A stretch of 64,000 bases of DNA from Acidobacteriota bacterium (GTDB lineage: Bacteria; Acidobacteriota; Vicinamibacteria; Vicinamibacterales; UBA2999). A program made the translations under genes and the position numbers. The notes beneath the pieces were generated by a model. The model ran no database searches. It was not told the origin of the DNA and worked only from the letters and a program-made list of their open reading frames with translations. Below, in pieces: positions 1-7,696 of this stretch (the first letter of the stretch is position 1; every line of letters begins with the position of its first letter). The stretch is from NCBI GenBank assembly GCA_018000455.1, contig JAGNJW010000001.1:326311-390310 (forward strand), given 5' to 3'.

Positions 1-332
1 GTCGAACCCGATGCCGTCACGGTGGGCCACAGGGCCGCGGCGGCCTGCGCCTGCAGTGCCCGGGCCTGCTGCAGGCGCGCCTGCGCGACCCGCACGTCGG
101 GACTGCCGTCGACCGCGCGGGCGATGAGTGTCGTCAGCGTCGGGTCGGCGAGCTGTTCCCACCAGCGCGCGAGATCGGCGCGGGTGGTGGTGTCGGCGGC
201 GGTGTCCGTCTCCCAGGCCGCCGGCGCGACGGGCCGCGCCGTCGTGCCGGCGGCGCCGGTCGAGGCGCAACCGGCAAGCGTCGTGGTGAGTGCGAGCAGT
301 GCGCCGAAGGTGTGGATTCGAGTCATTGCCAT
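1..332 (-). CDS. RND efflux outer-membrane lipoprotein, N-terminus (partial)
   Basis: The N-terminal 110 residues are visible; the gene runs off the left edge. The start (MAMTRIHTFG; alternative ATG at 326) leads a lipoprotein signal with lipobox LAGC, then WWEQLADPTLTTLIARA and VRVAQARLQQARALQAQAA. This is the typical opening of TolC/NodT-family outer-membrane factors, which form the exit duct of tripartite RND pumps. It is the last visible gene of a leftward operon behind a response regulator and sensor kinase (39 bp after the kinase stop), so the pair probably controls an efflux system. Substrate unknown; the pump and adaptor genes would lie outside the window. Confidence 0.85.
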   Translation of the reverse strand, partial: MAMTRIHTFGALLALTTTLAGCASTGAAGTTARPVAPAAWETDTAADTTTRADLARWWEQLADPTLTTLIARAVDGSPDVRVAQARLQQARALQAQAAAALWPTVTASGS

Positions 333-371
333 GTCCTGATCCATTGGACGATGGCGCGGCCTCGATGCCCG

Positions 372-1727
372 TCAGGACTGGTCGGGTTCGCGTAAAGAAC
401 TGTCAGCGACGTGTGGCGACGGTGTGACAGCAGCGGGAAAGCGCAGTGTGACGACCAGCCCGCCGCCGGGAGCATTGGCGGCGGTGACGGTGCCGCCGTG
501 CACCCGGAGGGCCCGCCGCGCGATGGCCAGGCCGAGGCCGACGCCGCCGGAGTCGCGCGCCCGGCCGCGGTCGACACGATAGAACGGCGTGAAGATGCGT
601 TCCAGCTCGTCGGCCGGCACGCCAGGTCCGTGATCGCGGACGTGCACCAGCACCGCGCCCGGCGTCGGTTCAAGCGCGATGTCCACGGCGGTGCCGGCGG
701 CGGTGTGGCGCACGGCATTGCGCACGACGTTGTCGATGGCGCTGTCGACGAGGCGGGCGTCGCCAGGAAAGACGACCGGCTCGTCGGCGTGCACCACGAC
801 CGTCTTGTTCTGGCGCTGCGCCTCGAAGCGGGCGTCGTCGGCGATGCGCGCGACCACCGCGTCGAGCGCAACGGGTGCGCGTTCGGCGGCGCCGGCGCTT
901 TCGGCCCTGGCCAGCGCCAGCAGCCGGCCGATGAGGTCGTTCATCCGCTCGGCCTCGGTCTCGATGCGCGCCAACTCGGACTCGGCGCCGGGCCCGGCCT
1001 TGCGCCGTGCCAGCTCCAAGGCCACGTTCAGGCGCGCCAGCGGCGAGCGCAACTCGTGCGAAATGTCCGACAGCAACTGCGAATGCGCGTCGACCAGCGC
1101 CTCGAGACGCGCGGCCATGGTGTCGAAATCGCGCACCAGGTCGCCGATCTCGTCGCGGCGTGGCCCCACCTGCGGGCCGGCGCGGGCCTGCAGGTCGCCA
1201 GCGGCGAGGCGCTGACTGGCGTCGCGCACCTGCCGCAGCGGACGCGCCAGCCAGCCGGCCAGCGCGAAGCAGACGAGGCCCGAGACGACAATCGCGGTGA
1301 GCACGGCCCGGATCGGAAACGGCCGATCGGGCAGGCCGTGGAACCCGGTGAGCGCCACGCCCAGCGTCGTGAAGGCGGCGCCGGACGGCGCGTTCACCGA
1401 TGCCTCGGCGAGTGCGCCCTCGGCTTCGGGTCCGCCGCCGCCGCGCAGCATCTGGGTATCGACGCCCGCCGGCCCGCACACGAGCCTGCCGCTGCCGTCG
1501 AGCACGACCAGCCGCAGCCGCGCGCCGTCTTCCGCGGCGGCGACGAATTTGCGGCACCAGGTGGCGCCACCGCGCTCGAGGAGTTGTACGGCGATCTGGC
1601 CGTGCTCGCGCACGTGGTCGAGCGTGCGCCGGCTCGGGCCCTCGTCCGGCAGCACCGCGAACGACGCGATCAGCAGCGCGAAGACCAGCCAGAAGCTGAG
1701 AAAGATGGTGATCGCCAGGCTGCGCAT
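372..1727 (-). CDS. Sensor histidine kinase (HAMP, HisKA, HATPase_c)
   Basis: 451 residues, standard for the CpxA/BaeS type. A membrane segment at about 5-26 (FLSFWLVFALLIASFAVL) and another at about 140-160 (AIVVSGLVCFALAGWLA) flank a periplasmic sensor region of about 110 residues. HAMP (RPLRQVRDASQRLAAGDL) follows, then the H-box SDISHELRSPLARLN with the phospho-accepting His, the N-box AIDNVVRNAVRHT, and G-boxes DHGPGVP and GVGLGLAI, all intact. It starts 4 bp after the response regulator stop, so the two are co-transcribed. Likely a cell-envelope stress or efflux sensor; the signal is not deducible. Confidence 0.93.
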   Translation of the reverse strand: MRSLAITIFLSFWLVFALLIASFAVLPDEGPSRRTLDHVREHGQIAVQLLERGGATWCRKFVAAAEDGARLRLVVLDGSGRLVCGPAGVDTQMLRGGGGPEAEGALAEASVNAPSGAAFTTLGVALTGFHGLPDRPFPIRAVLTAIVVSGLVCFALAGWLARPLRQVRDASQRLAAGDLQARAGPQVGPRRDEIGDLVRDFDTMAARLEALVDAHSQLLSDISHELRSPLARLNVALELARRKAGPGAESELARIETEAERMNDLIGRLLALARAESAGAAERAPVALDAVVARIADDARFEAQRQNKTVVVHADEPVVFPGDARLVDSAIDNVVRNAVRHTAAGTAVDIALEPTPGAVLVHVRDHGPGVPADELERIFTPFYRVDRGRARDSGGVGLGLAIARRALRVHGGTVTAANAPGGGLVVTLRFPAAVTPSPHVADSSLREPDQS

Positions 1728-1731
1728 GGCG

Positions 1732-2430
1732 TCACCCGGTAATCGGCGGCCGGGCGTAGATGTAGCCGACGCCGCGCACCGTCTTGATCCGCTCGTCGCC
1801 GTGGTCGCTCGGACCGAGCTTCCGCCGCAGGTTGGAGACGTGCATGTCGATGCTGCGGTCGAACGGATCGAAACGGCGCCCGAGCACCGCCTCGGCGATA
1901 GTCTCGCGCGACACCGGCTCGCCGGCCGACTCGAGCAGCACCTGCAGCAGGTCGAACTCGACGCTCGTGAGGTCCACCGCCTGTCCGCCGCGCGTCACCC
2001 GCCGCGCCGAGACGTCGAGCGTGACGTCGTCCACGCCGAGTACCTTGCGTTCGGCCTCCGCCCGGGGCACCGCGCGCCGCAGCACCGCCCGGATGCGCGC
2101 CGTGAGTTCCCGCGAGTTGAACGGCTTGGGCACGTAGTCGTCGGCGCCGATCTCGAGGCCGACGATCCGATCGACGTCGTCGCCGCGCGCTGTCAGCAGG
2201 ATCACCGGCAACGCCGATCGCCGCCGGATCGCCTTGAGGATCTCGAAGCCGCTGGTGTCGGGCAGCATCACGTCGAGGATGGCCAGGGCGTAGCCGCCAG
2301 TAACCGCCCGCTCAGCCGCGCCGGCGCCGACGGCCTGCGTATCGACCGTGAACCCCTCGTGCGCCAGGAGCTCGCCGAGCAGGGTCGTCAGCTCGGTGTC
2401 GTCGTCGACGAGGAGCAGGCGCTGGTCCAT
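1732..2430 (-). CDS. OmpR-family response regulator, copy 1
   Basis: 232 residues from ATG 2430 (MDQRLLLVDDD); an in-frame ATG at 2481 would add 17 residues without family support. The receiver domain (1-115) has acidic residues D9-D11, phospho-acceptor D53 (ILDVMLPD), T80 and K102 (PKPF). The winged-helix DNA-binding domain (about 130-232) ends in the wing motif KTVRGVGYIY. First gene of the regulator-kinase-efflux operon. A near-identical second copy lies at 3516-4214. Upstream are three GTCAA repeats on a 10-bp pitch that may be its own binding site. Confidence 0.95.
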   Translation of the reverse strand: MDQRLLLVDDDTELTTLLGELLAHEGFTVDTQAVGAGAAERAVTGGYALAILDVMLPDTSGFEILKAIRRRSALPVILLTARGDDVDRIVGLEIGADDYVPKPFNSRELTARIRAVLRRAVPRAEAERKVLGVDDVTLDVSARRVTRGGQAVDLTSVEFDLLQVLLESAGEPVSRETIAEAVLGRRFDPFDRSIDMHVSNLRRKLGPSDHGDERIKTVRGVGYIYARPPITG

Positions 2431-2522
2431 TCGCGCTGGACTATGACCGATGGCATCCGGGAGTTCAATCATTGCCGTCACGCCATCACAGCACGGTCGC
2501 GGCGCCGTGGCGGTCGGCGCGC

Positions 2523-2547
2523 GTCAACCCGTGTCAAGATTCGTCAA
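2523..2547 (-). promoter_or_regulatory. Triple GTCAA direct repeat upstream of regulator copy 1
   Basis: GTCAA occurs at 2523, 2533 and 2543 with exactly 5 bp between copies (TTGAC on the transcribed strand). Tandem 5-mers on a 10-bp pitch are the usual layout of OmpR/CpxR-type sites; the CpxR box is GTAAA-N5-GTAAA. It lies about 95 bp upstream of the regulator start, so autoregulation is likely. The match is by eye and the binding protein is inferred. Confidence 0.55.
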
Positions 2548-2666
2548 GGCGCCCCGGCTACGAGGCGTGGCCCCGACGTGACACCAGGCCGCAGGCCGCA
2601 ACCTTCTGAATGCGCCGTCTGACCAGCGCGCGTTGGTTGGCATCTACGAGCTGCACGCAGGTGCGT

Positions 2667-3314
2667 CTATTTCACGACGTAGTCTCGGCCTTCCAAGCAG
2701 GCAGACACCGCGCGGTTGTAGGCTGCACCCCCACCGGGACTCTGATTGGGAAGGCTCGGGTCGAACCCGCTTTGATCGGCCGCCCATACGTGGCACTCGT
2801 ACCGATCAAGTCGAACCTCGTCTTCGCTCTGGCCGTCACGAGGGTAGGCGTAGACATCCTGGGCCAGCGCGCCCTGCGCCTCCGCGAGCGCGGAAGGCGC
2901 CTCTGCTGGTGGTTCGACCACGACGTAGTCGCGGCTCTGGTCGTCCAAAACGAAATAGATGTCGTTGACGAAGAAGTAGGGACGCGAACCGATCGTCAAC
3001 CGGACCACGCCGACAGGAAGGATTCGGACTCGGGCTCCAATCGGAGCGCGGACGACCACGTAGTCGTGACCAGCGTTGCGGTAGAAGACTCCTGCCTGGT
3101 AGTAGTAGGACACGCCTTTGACAACCACCGCGGTGTGTCCTCTCGGCAACGTCCGGAACCGGGCCCCTGGCCGCGTCTGCACACGAACCTGTCCTCGTGC
3201 GGGCGCCCGGGCCACCGCGGAACGTTGGGGCGCCGCTGCGATGTCGGGGACTGCGACATAGAACAGACACGCCGCCACTACGGCGAGTCCGGTGCTGTAA
3301 CGACGTTTACGCAT
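2667..3314 (-). CDS. DUF6515-type secreted protein
   Basis: 215 residues with an N-terminal signal sequence (VVAACLFYVAVPDIAAA). The body is rich in Tyr, Val and Gly: GVSYYYQAGVFYRNAGHDY, VVVRAPIGARVRILP, PYFFVNDIYFVL. This is the pattern of DUF6515 cell-envelope proteins. The C-terminus RYECHVWAADQSGFDPS is a tail seen on several small envelope lipoproteins. A strong Shine-Dalgarno (AGGAGGTG) precedes ATG 3314. It sits alone between the two copies of the duplicated regulator segment. Function unknown. Confidence 0.75.
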   Translation of the reverse strand: MRKRRYSTGLAVVAACLFYVAVPDIAAAPQRSAVARAPARGQVRVQTRPGARFRTLPRGHTAVVVKGVSYYYQAGVFYRNAGHDYVVVRAPIGARVRILPVGVVRLTIGSRPYFFVNDIYFVLDDQSRDYVVVEPPAEAPSALAEAQGALAQDVYAYPRDGQSEDEVRLDRYECHVWAADQSGFDPSLPNQSPGGGAAYNRAVSACLEGRDYVVK

Positions 3315-3466
3315 TTCACACCTCCTGTCTCATTAGACTGGGCACGTGTGACGCCGTCACATCGAAACTGAGACATTTCCGTGGCCTTCGTAGTTCGCGT
3401 GGTGCGCAACGCGTCTCTGGACCGCGCAAGCGCCACCTCGCCCCTCCCCGAACGGCGTCCCGAACC

Positions 3467-3485
3467 CGCCTCCATCACGGAGGCG
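3467..3485 (-). terminator. Hairpin downstream of regulator copy 2
   Basis: CGCCTCC/GGAGGCG arms of 7 bp with a 5-nt loop, about 30 bp beyond the copy-2 stop codon. There is no T-tract, so termination is only possible. Confidence 0.3.
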
Positions 3486-3515
3486 TTCACGTGCCTGGCC
3501 AGGCTGCGCATGGCG

Positions 3516-4214
3516 TCACCCGGCAATCGGCGGCCGGGCGTAGATATGGCCGACGCCGCGCACCGGCTTGATTCGCTCGTCGCCGTGATCGCTCGGACCG
3601 AGCTTCCGCCGCAGGTTGGAGATGTGCATGTCGATGCTGCGGTCGAACGGATCGAAGCGGCGCCCGAGCACCGCCTCGGCGATGGTCTCGCGCGACACCG
3701 GCTCGCCGGCCGACTCGAGCAGCACGTGCAGCAGGTCGAACTCGACGCTCGTGAGGTCCACCGCCTGGCCGCTGCGCGCCACCTGCCGCGCCGAGGCGTC
3801 GAGCGTGACGTCGTCCACGCCGAGGACCTTGCGGTCGGCCTCGGCGCGGGGTACCGCACGCCGCAGCAGCGCTCGGATGCGGGCCGTGAGTTCCCGCGAG
3901 TTGAATGGTTTGGGCACGTAGTCGTCGGCGCCGATTTCGAGACCGACGATCCGATCGACGTCGTCGCCGCGCGCCGTCAGCAGGATCACCGGCAACGCCG
4001 ATCGCCGCCGAATCGCCTTGAGAATTTCGAAGCCGCTGGTGTCGGGCAGCATCACGTCGAGGATGGCCAGGGCGTAGCCCCCGGTAACCGCCCGCTCAGC
4101 CGCGCCGGCGCCGACGGCCTGCGTATCGACCGTGAACCCCTCGTGCGCCAGGAGTTCGCCGAGCAGGGTCGTCAGCTCGGTGTCGTCGTCGACGAGCAGC
4201 AGGCGCTGGTCCAT
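3516..4214 (-). CDS. OmpR-family response regulator, copy 2 (orphan paralogue)
   Basis: 232 residues, collinear with copy 1. Residues 1-115 (the whole receiver, with D53 and K102) are identical to copy 1 although the DNA shows several silent changes. All 11 amino-acid differences fall at residue 116 or later: V116L, E128D, V140A, R144Q, T146A, G148S, Q163H, V198I, T217P, Y223H and T231A. T217P and Y223H alter the conserved wing motif (TVRGVGY becomes PVRGVGH), which may weaken or change DNA binding. It has no partner kinase; the kinase at 372-1727 could phosphorylate it. The upstream GTCAA triplet is conserved. Confidence 0.9.
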   Translation of the reverse strand: MDQRLLLVDDDTELTTLLGELLAHEGFTVDTQAVGAGAAERAVTGGYALAILDVMLPDTSGFEILKAIRRRSALPVILLTARGDDVDRIVGLEIGADDYVPKPFNSRELTARIRALLRRAVPRAEADRKVLGVDDVTLDASARQVARSGQAVDLTSVEFDLLHVLLESAGEPVSRETIAEAVLGRRFDPFDRSIDMHISNLRRKLGPSDHGDERIKPVRGVGHIYARPPIAG

Positions 4215-4306
4215 CCGCGGTGGACTATGACCGATGGCATCCGGGAGTTCAATCATCGCTGTCACGCCATCACAGCACGTTCGCGGCGCCGTGGCGGTCG
4301 GCGCGC

Positions 4307-4331
4307 GTCAACCCGTGTCAAGATTCGTCAA
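4307..4331 (-). promoter_or_regulatory. Triple GTCAA direct repeat upstream of regulator copy 2
   Basis: Same three GTCAA words at 4307, 4317 and 4327, unchanged from copy 1 although flanking bases differ. This conservation favours a functional operator. Confidence 0.5.
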
Positions 4332-4520
4332 GCCGCCCCGGCGACGACGTCTGGACCCGAGGTGACACCAGGCGAACCGGGTGCTCTTTGCCGACATACC
4401 GAGCCGGGAGGTCTTCCACTTCAGCGCCGAGGCGGCCCTAGCCTCCGCGGGAACGTCGCCACGAGGCCGCCGGATCCGCGCGAGTTCGACCTGCTGGTCG
4501 AAGGCCACGAAACTGGAAAT

Positions 4521-4817
4521 TGACGTCGATCCGCACGGCCTGGGAGGCCGCACGCGCGGGCGGGTCTGGCGGACTGGCGCCTGGCCGACCTGAGGCATGA
4601 AGCCGCATCGCGACTCGAAGATGCGGGCGTACCCACGACCCACGTGTCGAGGTTCCTGGGGCCCAGGAATCTGTCGACGACGACCTGCTATCTGAACGCG
4701 ACGATCAGAGGGCTGCGCCGAAGGCCGCACGCGAGGGAAGGAGCTGGGAAGGCCAAGGAGTGTGACCGGGACTTGTGCCCGAAGACCGAGTGCGGCGCGC
4801 GCCGGTCGAGCGCCTGA
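4521..4817 (+). pseudogene. Tyrosine recombinase/integrase C-terminal remnant
   Basis: Reading from 4563, the frame gives GLADWRLADLRHEAASRL, DAGVPTTHVSRFLGPRN and LSTTTCYLNATI, the catalytic C-terminus of phage-type integrases, ending at TGA 4817. The nucleophile Tyr (codon 4689) survives, but the HxxR His is Ala (LADLR) and the LGH His is Pro (LGP). The sequence just upstream (SIRTAWEAARA) continues the family pattern in another frame, implying a frameshift near 4560. No N-terminal half is recognisable. It ends 53 bp from the 3' end of tRNA-Leu, a classic integration site, so it is probably the scar of a lost mobile element. Confidence 0.7.
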
Positions 4818-4842
4818 GTGCCCGTGCCACACCAACAGAAAA

Positions 4843-4861
4843 GGCCCCGGACTCCGGGGCC
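4843..4861 (-). terminator. Intrinsic terminator for tRNA-Leu
   Basis: GGCCCCGG-ACT-CCGGGGCC: a perfect 8-bp stem with 3-nt loop. On the minus strand it is followed by TTTTCTGTT, 10 bp downstream of the tRNA CCA end. Confidence 0.75.
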
Positions 4862-4870
4862 CTTCTCAAT

Positions 4871-4957
4871 TGGTGCGGAAGGGGGGACTCGAACCCCCAC
4901 GCCCTTGCGGGCGCCAGCCCCTCAAGCTGGTGCGTCTGCCAATTCCGCCACTTCCGC
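4871..4957 (-). tRNA. tRNA-Leu (anticodon GAG)
   Basis: 87 nt with encoded CCA. The acceptor GCGGAAG pairs with CTTCCGC; the anticodon arm is CCAGC-TTGAGGG-GCTGG with GAG at 4923-4921. The T-arm is GGGGG-TTCGAGT-CCCCC and the long variable arm is the class II form expected for Leu. A -10-like TAGAAT (5012-5007) with TGC in front (extended -10) lies about 50 bp upstream. A terminator hairpin follows directly. Confidence 0.97.
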
Positions 4958-5006
4958 GTTCGAGGATTCGCACGGACGGCATCACCGCCGCTCGCGCGAA
5001 TTTTCG

Positions 5007-5012
5007 ATTCTA
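5007..5012 (-). promoter_or_regulatory. -10 element for tRNA-Leu
   Basis: TGCTAGAAT on the minus strand, an extended -10 about 50 bp upstream of the tRNA and downstream of the preceding gene's stop. No clear -35. Confidence 0.4.
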
Positions 5013-5044
5013 GCAGACACGCGCACCGAGCGCCACGGGAGCCG

Positions 5045-6421
5045 CTACTGCTGCCGCGCGTACCAGATCGAACCGGGCGAGTCGTAGTTCAGCCCTTCGC
5101 CCCACACCGCGTGCGTCTTCCCCTGGCCGTCCACCGTCAGTTCCCAGTAGTCGCCGTAGGGATAAGCATAGCCATCGGCCTGGATGTAGCTGAAGCCCGG
5201 CACGAACGTGGAGAGATCCCGCTCGGCCGACCACGTGGCCCCGCCGTTGGTCGACGAGCGGTACCAGGTGTTCCACTGCGCCCCGCCCCGCGCATCCATC
5301 CACCCGATGCGGACGTCGCCGGCGCCGCGCGCGACGAGAGCGGGGAAGGCGTGCGCACTGCCGGCTGCCGCCGTCGACACCTCGACGCGTGGCGACCACG
5401 ACGCGCCACCGTCGGCAGACGTGGCGAAGTAGAGGCGGTTGGGCGCGCGGGCCACGGCGTTGGCGTTCCAGAGCACGTAGAGCTTCCCGGTGGCGTCGGA
5501 CGCCACCGACATCTGCGCGCCGAGATAGGCCCAGCCGCACGAATACGCCGAGCAATCCGGCGGTGCGGCGGAGATGTCGACGACGCGGCTCGTCCACGTG
5601 GTGCCGCCATCGCTCGACGACGACACGAACAGGTTCACGTTGCCGGTGGCGCCGCCGTTACGTTCGTAGCCCGCCCAGGCGTAGTGCACGGCGCCGTTCG
5701 GCGTGACCGTGCCGCCGCCCACGAGCGCCCAGCCGAGCTTGCCGTTCTTGTCGATCTGATGCTGCGTGAACGTCAGGCCGCCATCGTGCGACGAAGCGAC
5801 CCACGCCTTCTGCGCGTGGTTGAAGGCGACGTAGACGTCGAGGCCGCGCACCGCGAGGATCGGCTTGTCGGTGCCGGCGTTGGTCGAATCGGCCACCACC
5901 GTCGTCCACGTCTGGCCGTAGTCGACCGAGCGCGCCACCACTGTGTCGCTCTTCCCGTTCTGCAGCCAGGCGGCGAACACCGTCTGCCCGTCCACCGGGT
6001 CCACCTCGATCTGGGCATCCCACTGGCCAGTACCGGGCGCAGCGATCTGGCGCGGTGGGCCGAAGCTCTGGCCGCCGTCGCTGCTCACCTGCAGGATCAT
6101 GGTTGGGCTCGGGCAGGTCGCGCAGCCTGGCACGCCCTGGTATTGCGGGGCCAGCACGTAGACGTGCCCGTAGTTGTCGGCGGCAATCGCCGGTTCCCAC
6201 TGGTCCCCCGACGTGTAGCCCAGGCGGGCTTGCTGCGTGAAGCCGCCGGGCGGGGGCGGCGGGGCGGCGATGCGCACGCCGCCATCGGGCACGGCGGCCA
6301 CGACGGCCGGATCGATTGAATCGCGCACCCGCTTCTTCACAGGCGCCGGATCCAGGCTCGGGGAGCACGCGGCCAGGGACAAGGCCGCAAGGACAGCGAC
6401 GAAGCGCGGGAGTGGCTGCAT
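5045..6421 (-). CDS. BNR/Asp-box repeat lipoprotein (sialidase-fold)
   Basis: 458 residues. The signal peptide ends in the lipobox LSLAACS, so it is a lipoprotein. About six Asp-box motifs are spread along the chain: SSDGGQSF, SVDYGQTW, SHDGGLTF, SSDGGTTW, SADGGASW and STNGGATW. These mark a six-bladed sialidase-type beta-propeller. The Arg triad and Tyr-Glu pair of true sialidases cannot be assigned by eye, so enzymatic activity is doubtful and a binding or scaffold role is equally possible. GAGGAGG lies just before ATG 6421. Stand-alone gene between tRNA-Leu and secG. Confidence 0.8.
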   Translation of the reverse strand: MQPLPRFVAVLAALSLAACSPSLDPAPVKKRVRDSIDPAVVAAVPDGGVRIAAPPPPPGGFTQQARLGYTSGDQWEPAIAADNYGHVYVLAPQYQGVPGCATCPSPTMILQVSSDGGQSFGPPRQIAAPGTGQWDAQIEVDPVDGQTVFAAWLQNGKSDTVVARSVDYGQTWTTVVADSTNAGTDKPILAVRGLDVYVAFNHAQKAWVASSHDGGLTFTQHQIDKNGKLGWALVGGGTVTPNGAVHYAWAGYERNGGATGNVNLFVSSSSDGGTTWTSRVVDISAAPPDCSAYSCGWAYLGAQMSVASDATGKLYVLWNANAVARAPNRLYFATSADGGASWSPRVEVSTAAAGSAHAFPALVARGAGDVRIGWMDARGGAQWNTWYRSSTNGGATWSAERDLSTFVPGFSYIQADGYAYPYGDYWELTVDGQGKTHAVWGEGLNYDSPGSIWYARQQ

Positions 6422-6460
6422 CGAACCTCCTCAGTCCGCCCGCGACCTACGGGGCGAGGC

Positions 6461-6886
6461 TTACTGCTTCTTGGCGGGAGGCGGCGTCGTGGCCGGCGGC
6501 GGTGTGCCGGCATCCGGCGCGGCAGGCGCCGCTTCGCTCGCTGGCGCAGTGGGCGCGGGCGTCGTGGCAGGCGCCTGGAACGGGATGTCGGTGGCACCCG
6601 CGGGCAGACTCACAGGAGCCGGACCGTCTACGCCTCCGACGACCGACCCGGTGCCGCGCGAGCCCCAGATGGCGAGCAGGAGCGCCAGGCTCATGAAGGC
6701 CACGGTGAGGCCAGCCGTCACCTTGGTGAGAAGCGTGGCGCCGGCGCGCGCGCCGAACACCGCCTGGCTCGAGCCGCCGCCGAAGGCCGCGGCGATGTCG
6801 CCGCCCTTCCCCTGCTGGAGAAGGATCACGATCATCAGGACGAAACACGCGACGACGTAGAGGGTAGTGAAAAGGTAGTAGAGCAT
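6461..6886 (-). CDS. secG: Preprotein translocase subunit SecG
   Basis: 141 residues from ATG 6886 (MLYYLFTTLYVV). Two membrane helices (about 3-22 and 50-72) flank the conserved cytoplasmic loop LQQGKGGDIAAAFGGG, diagnostic for SecG of the SecYEG channel. The C-terminal 60 residues are an Ala/Pro/Thr-rich tail (ending PPPAKKQ), common in SecG of several phyla. Fourth gene of the gap-pgk-tpiA-secG operon, 22 bp after tpiA. Confidence 0.93.
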   Translation of the reverse strand: MLYYLFTTLYVVACFVLMIVILLQQGKGGDIAAAFGGGSSQAVFGARAGATLLTKVTAGLTVAFMSLALLLAIWGSRGTGSVVGGVDGPAPVSLPAGATDIPFQAPATTPAPTAPASEAAPAAPDAGTPPPATTPPPAKKQ

Positions 6887-6908
6887 GGCGTGAATCCCCG
6901 AGTATAGC

Positions 6909-7667
6909 CTAGGCGGCCCCGGCCGCCACGATCTGGCCGAATCCGGCCACATCCAGGCTGGCGCCGCCCACCAGGGCTCCGTCTACGTCAGGGAGTGCCA
7001 GCAGGCTGACGATATTGCCCGCTTTCACGCTGCCCCCGTAAATGATGTGGCAGCGTTCGGCCGCCTCGGCGCCGAACCACGATCGCAACCGCTGGCGGAT
7101 GTGCGCGTGGGCCTCGCCGGCCTGCTCCGGGGTGGCGTTCCTGCCGGTGCCGATGGCCCAGACTGGTTCGTAGGCGATGACCATCGCCGCCACCTCGTCG
7201 GCGGTCGCGCCATCGAGGCCGCGCTGGATCTGCTGGTCGAGCACGACCAGGGTCTGCTGCTGGTCGCGCTGCTCGAGTGTTTCGCCGATGCAGACGATCG
7301 GCACGAGGTCGGCGGCGATGGCGGCGCGCCGCTTGCGCAGCACGTCTGCATCGGTCTCGGCGAAGAGCGTGCGGCGCTCCGAGTGCCCGAGGATGACGTA
7401 CTCCGCCCCGGCCTCGCGCACCATGCCGGCGCTGAGCTCGCCGGTGAACGCTCCCTCGCGTTCCCAGTGGCAGTTCTGGCCAGCCACGGCGATGTTGCTG
7501 TTGCGGGCGGCTTCGGCGGCCGCGTGCAGCGCGGTGGCCGGCGGGGCCACGACGATGTCCACGCCCTGCACGTCCTTCACGAGCGCCCGCAATTCCTTCA
7601 CGTGCACCACGGTCTCGTGCACGGTCTTGAACATCTTCCAGTTGCCGGCGATGAATGGCTGGCGCAT
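6909..7667 (-). CDS. tpiA: Triosephosphate isomerase
   Basis: 252 residues, the normal length. It interconverts dihydroxyacetone phosphate and glyceraldehyde 3-phosphate in the cytosol. Visible catalytic motifs: GNWKMFK (Lys), ILGHSERR (electrophilic His), AYEPVWAIGTG (base Glu and the flexible loop 6), and YGGSVKAGN for the phosphate. The start at ATG 7667 (MRQPFIAGNWKM) is set by the family N-terminus; the frame upstream is an antisense-like extension and not part of the protein. 29 bp after pgk. Confidence 0.97.
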   Translation of the reverse strand: MRQPFIAGNWKMFKTVHETVVHVKELRALVKDVQGVDIVVAPPATALHAAAEAARNSNIAVAGQNCHWEREGAFTGELSAGMVREAGAEYVILGHSERRTLFAETDADVLRKRRAAIAADLVPIVCIGETLEQRDQQQTLVVLDQQIQRGLDGATADEVAAMVIAYEPVWAIGTGRNATPEQAGEAHAHIRQRLRSWFGAEAAERCHIIYGGSVKAGNIVSLLALPDVDGALVGGASLDVAGFGQIVAAGAA

Positions 7668-7696
7668 GGCTGAGGCCTTTCTATCGTGTAGCCGCC

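Larger units (their letters stand above)
1714..2589. repeat. 876-bp direct repeat, copy 1 (regulator and its upstream region)
   Basis: Aligns without gaps, at a constant offset of 1784 bp, to 3498-4373. It covers the start of the sensor kinase gene (first five codons, MRSLA), the whole response regulator and about 150 bp upstream including the GTCAA triplet. Both borders are sharp: similarity stops inside the kinase's first codons on one side and at ACACCAGGC on the other. Read by eye; the exact identity was not computed. Confidence 0.9.
3498..4373. repeat. 876-bp direct repeat, copy 2
   Basis: Second copy of the segment at 1714-2589. After the regulator stop it still carries the first five kinase codons (ATG at 3511), then diverges into unrelated sequence, so the kinase was not duplicated or was lost. 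The far end stops beside the recombinase remnant. Confidence 0.9.

Noticed and set aside
411..1742. A 443-residue plus-strand frame over the sensor kinase
   Set aside because: The minus strand has all histidine kinase boxes; this frame has no recognisable domain.
3278..3859. A 193-residue minus-strand frame below the second response regulator
   Set aside because: Mostly the regulator in another frame; it continues from the truncated kinase start (MRSLA) into non-family sequence, so it is a relic at best.
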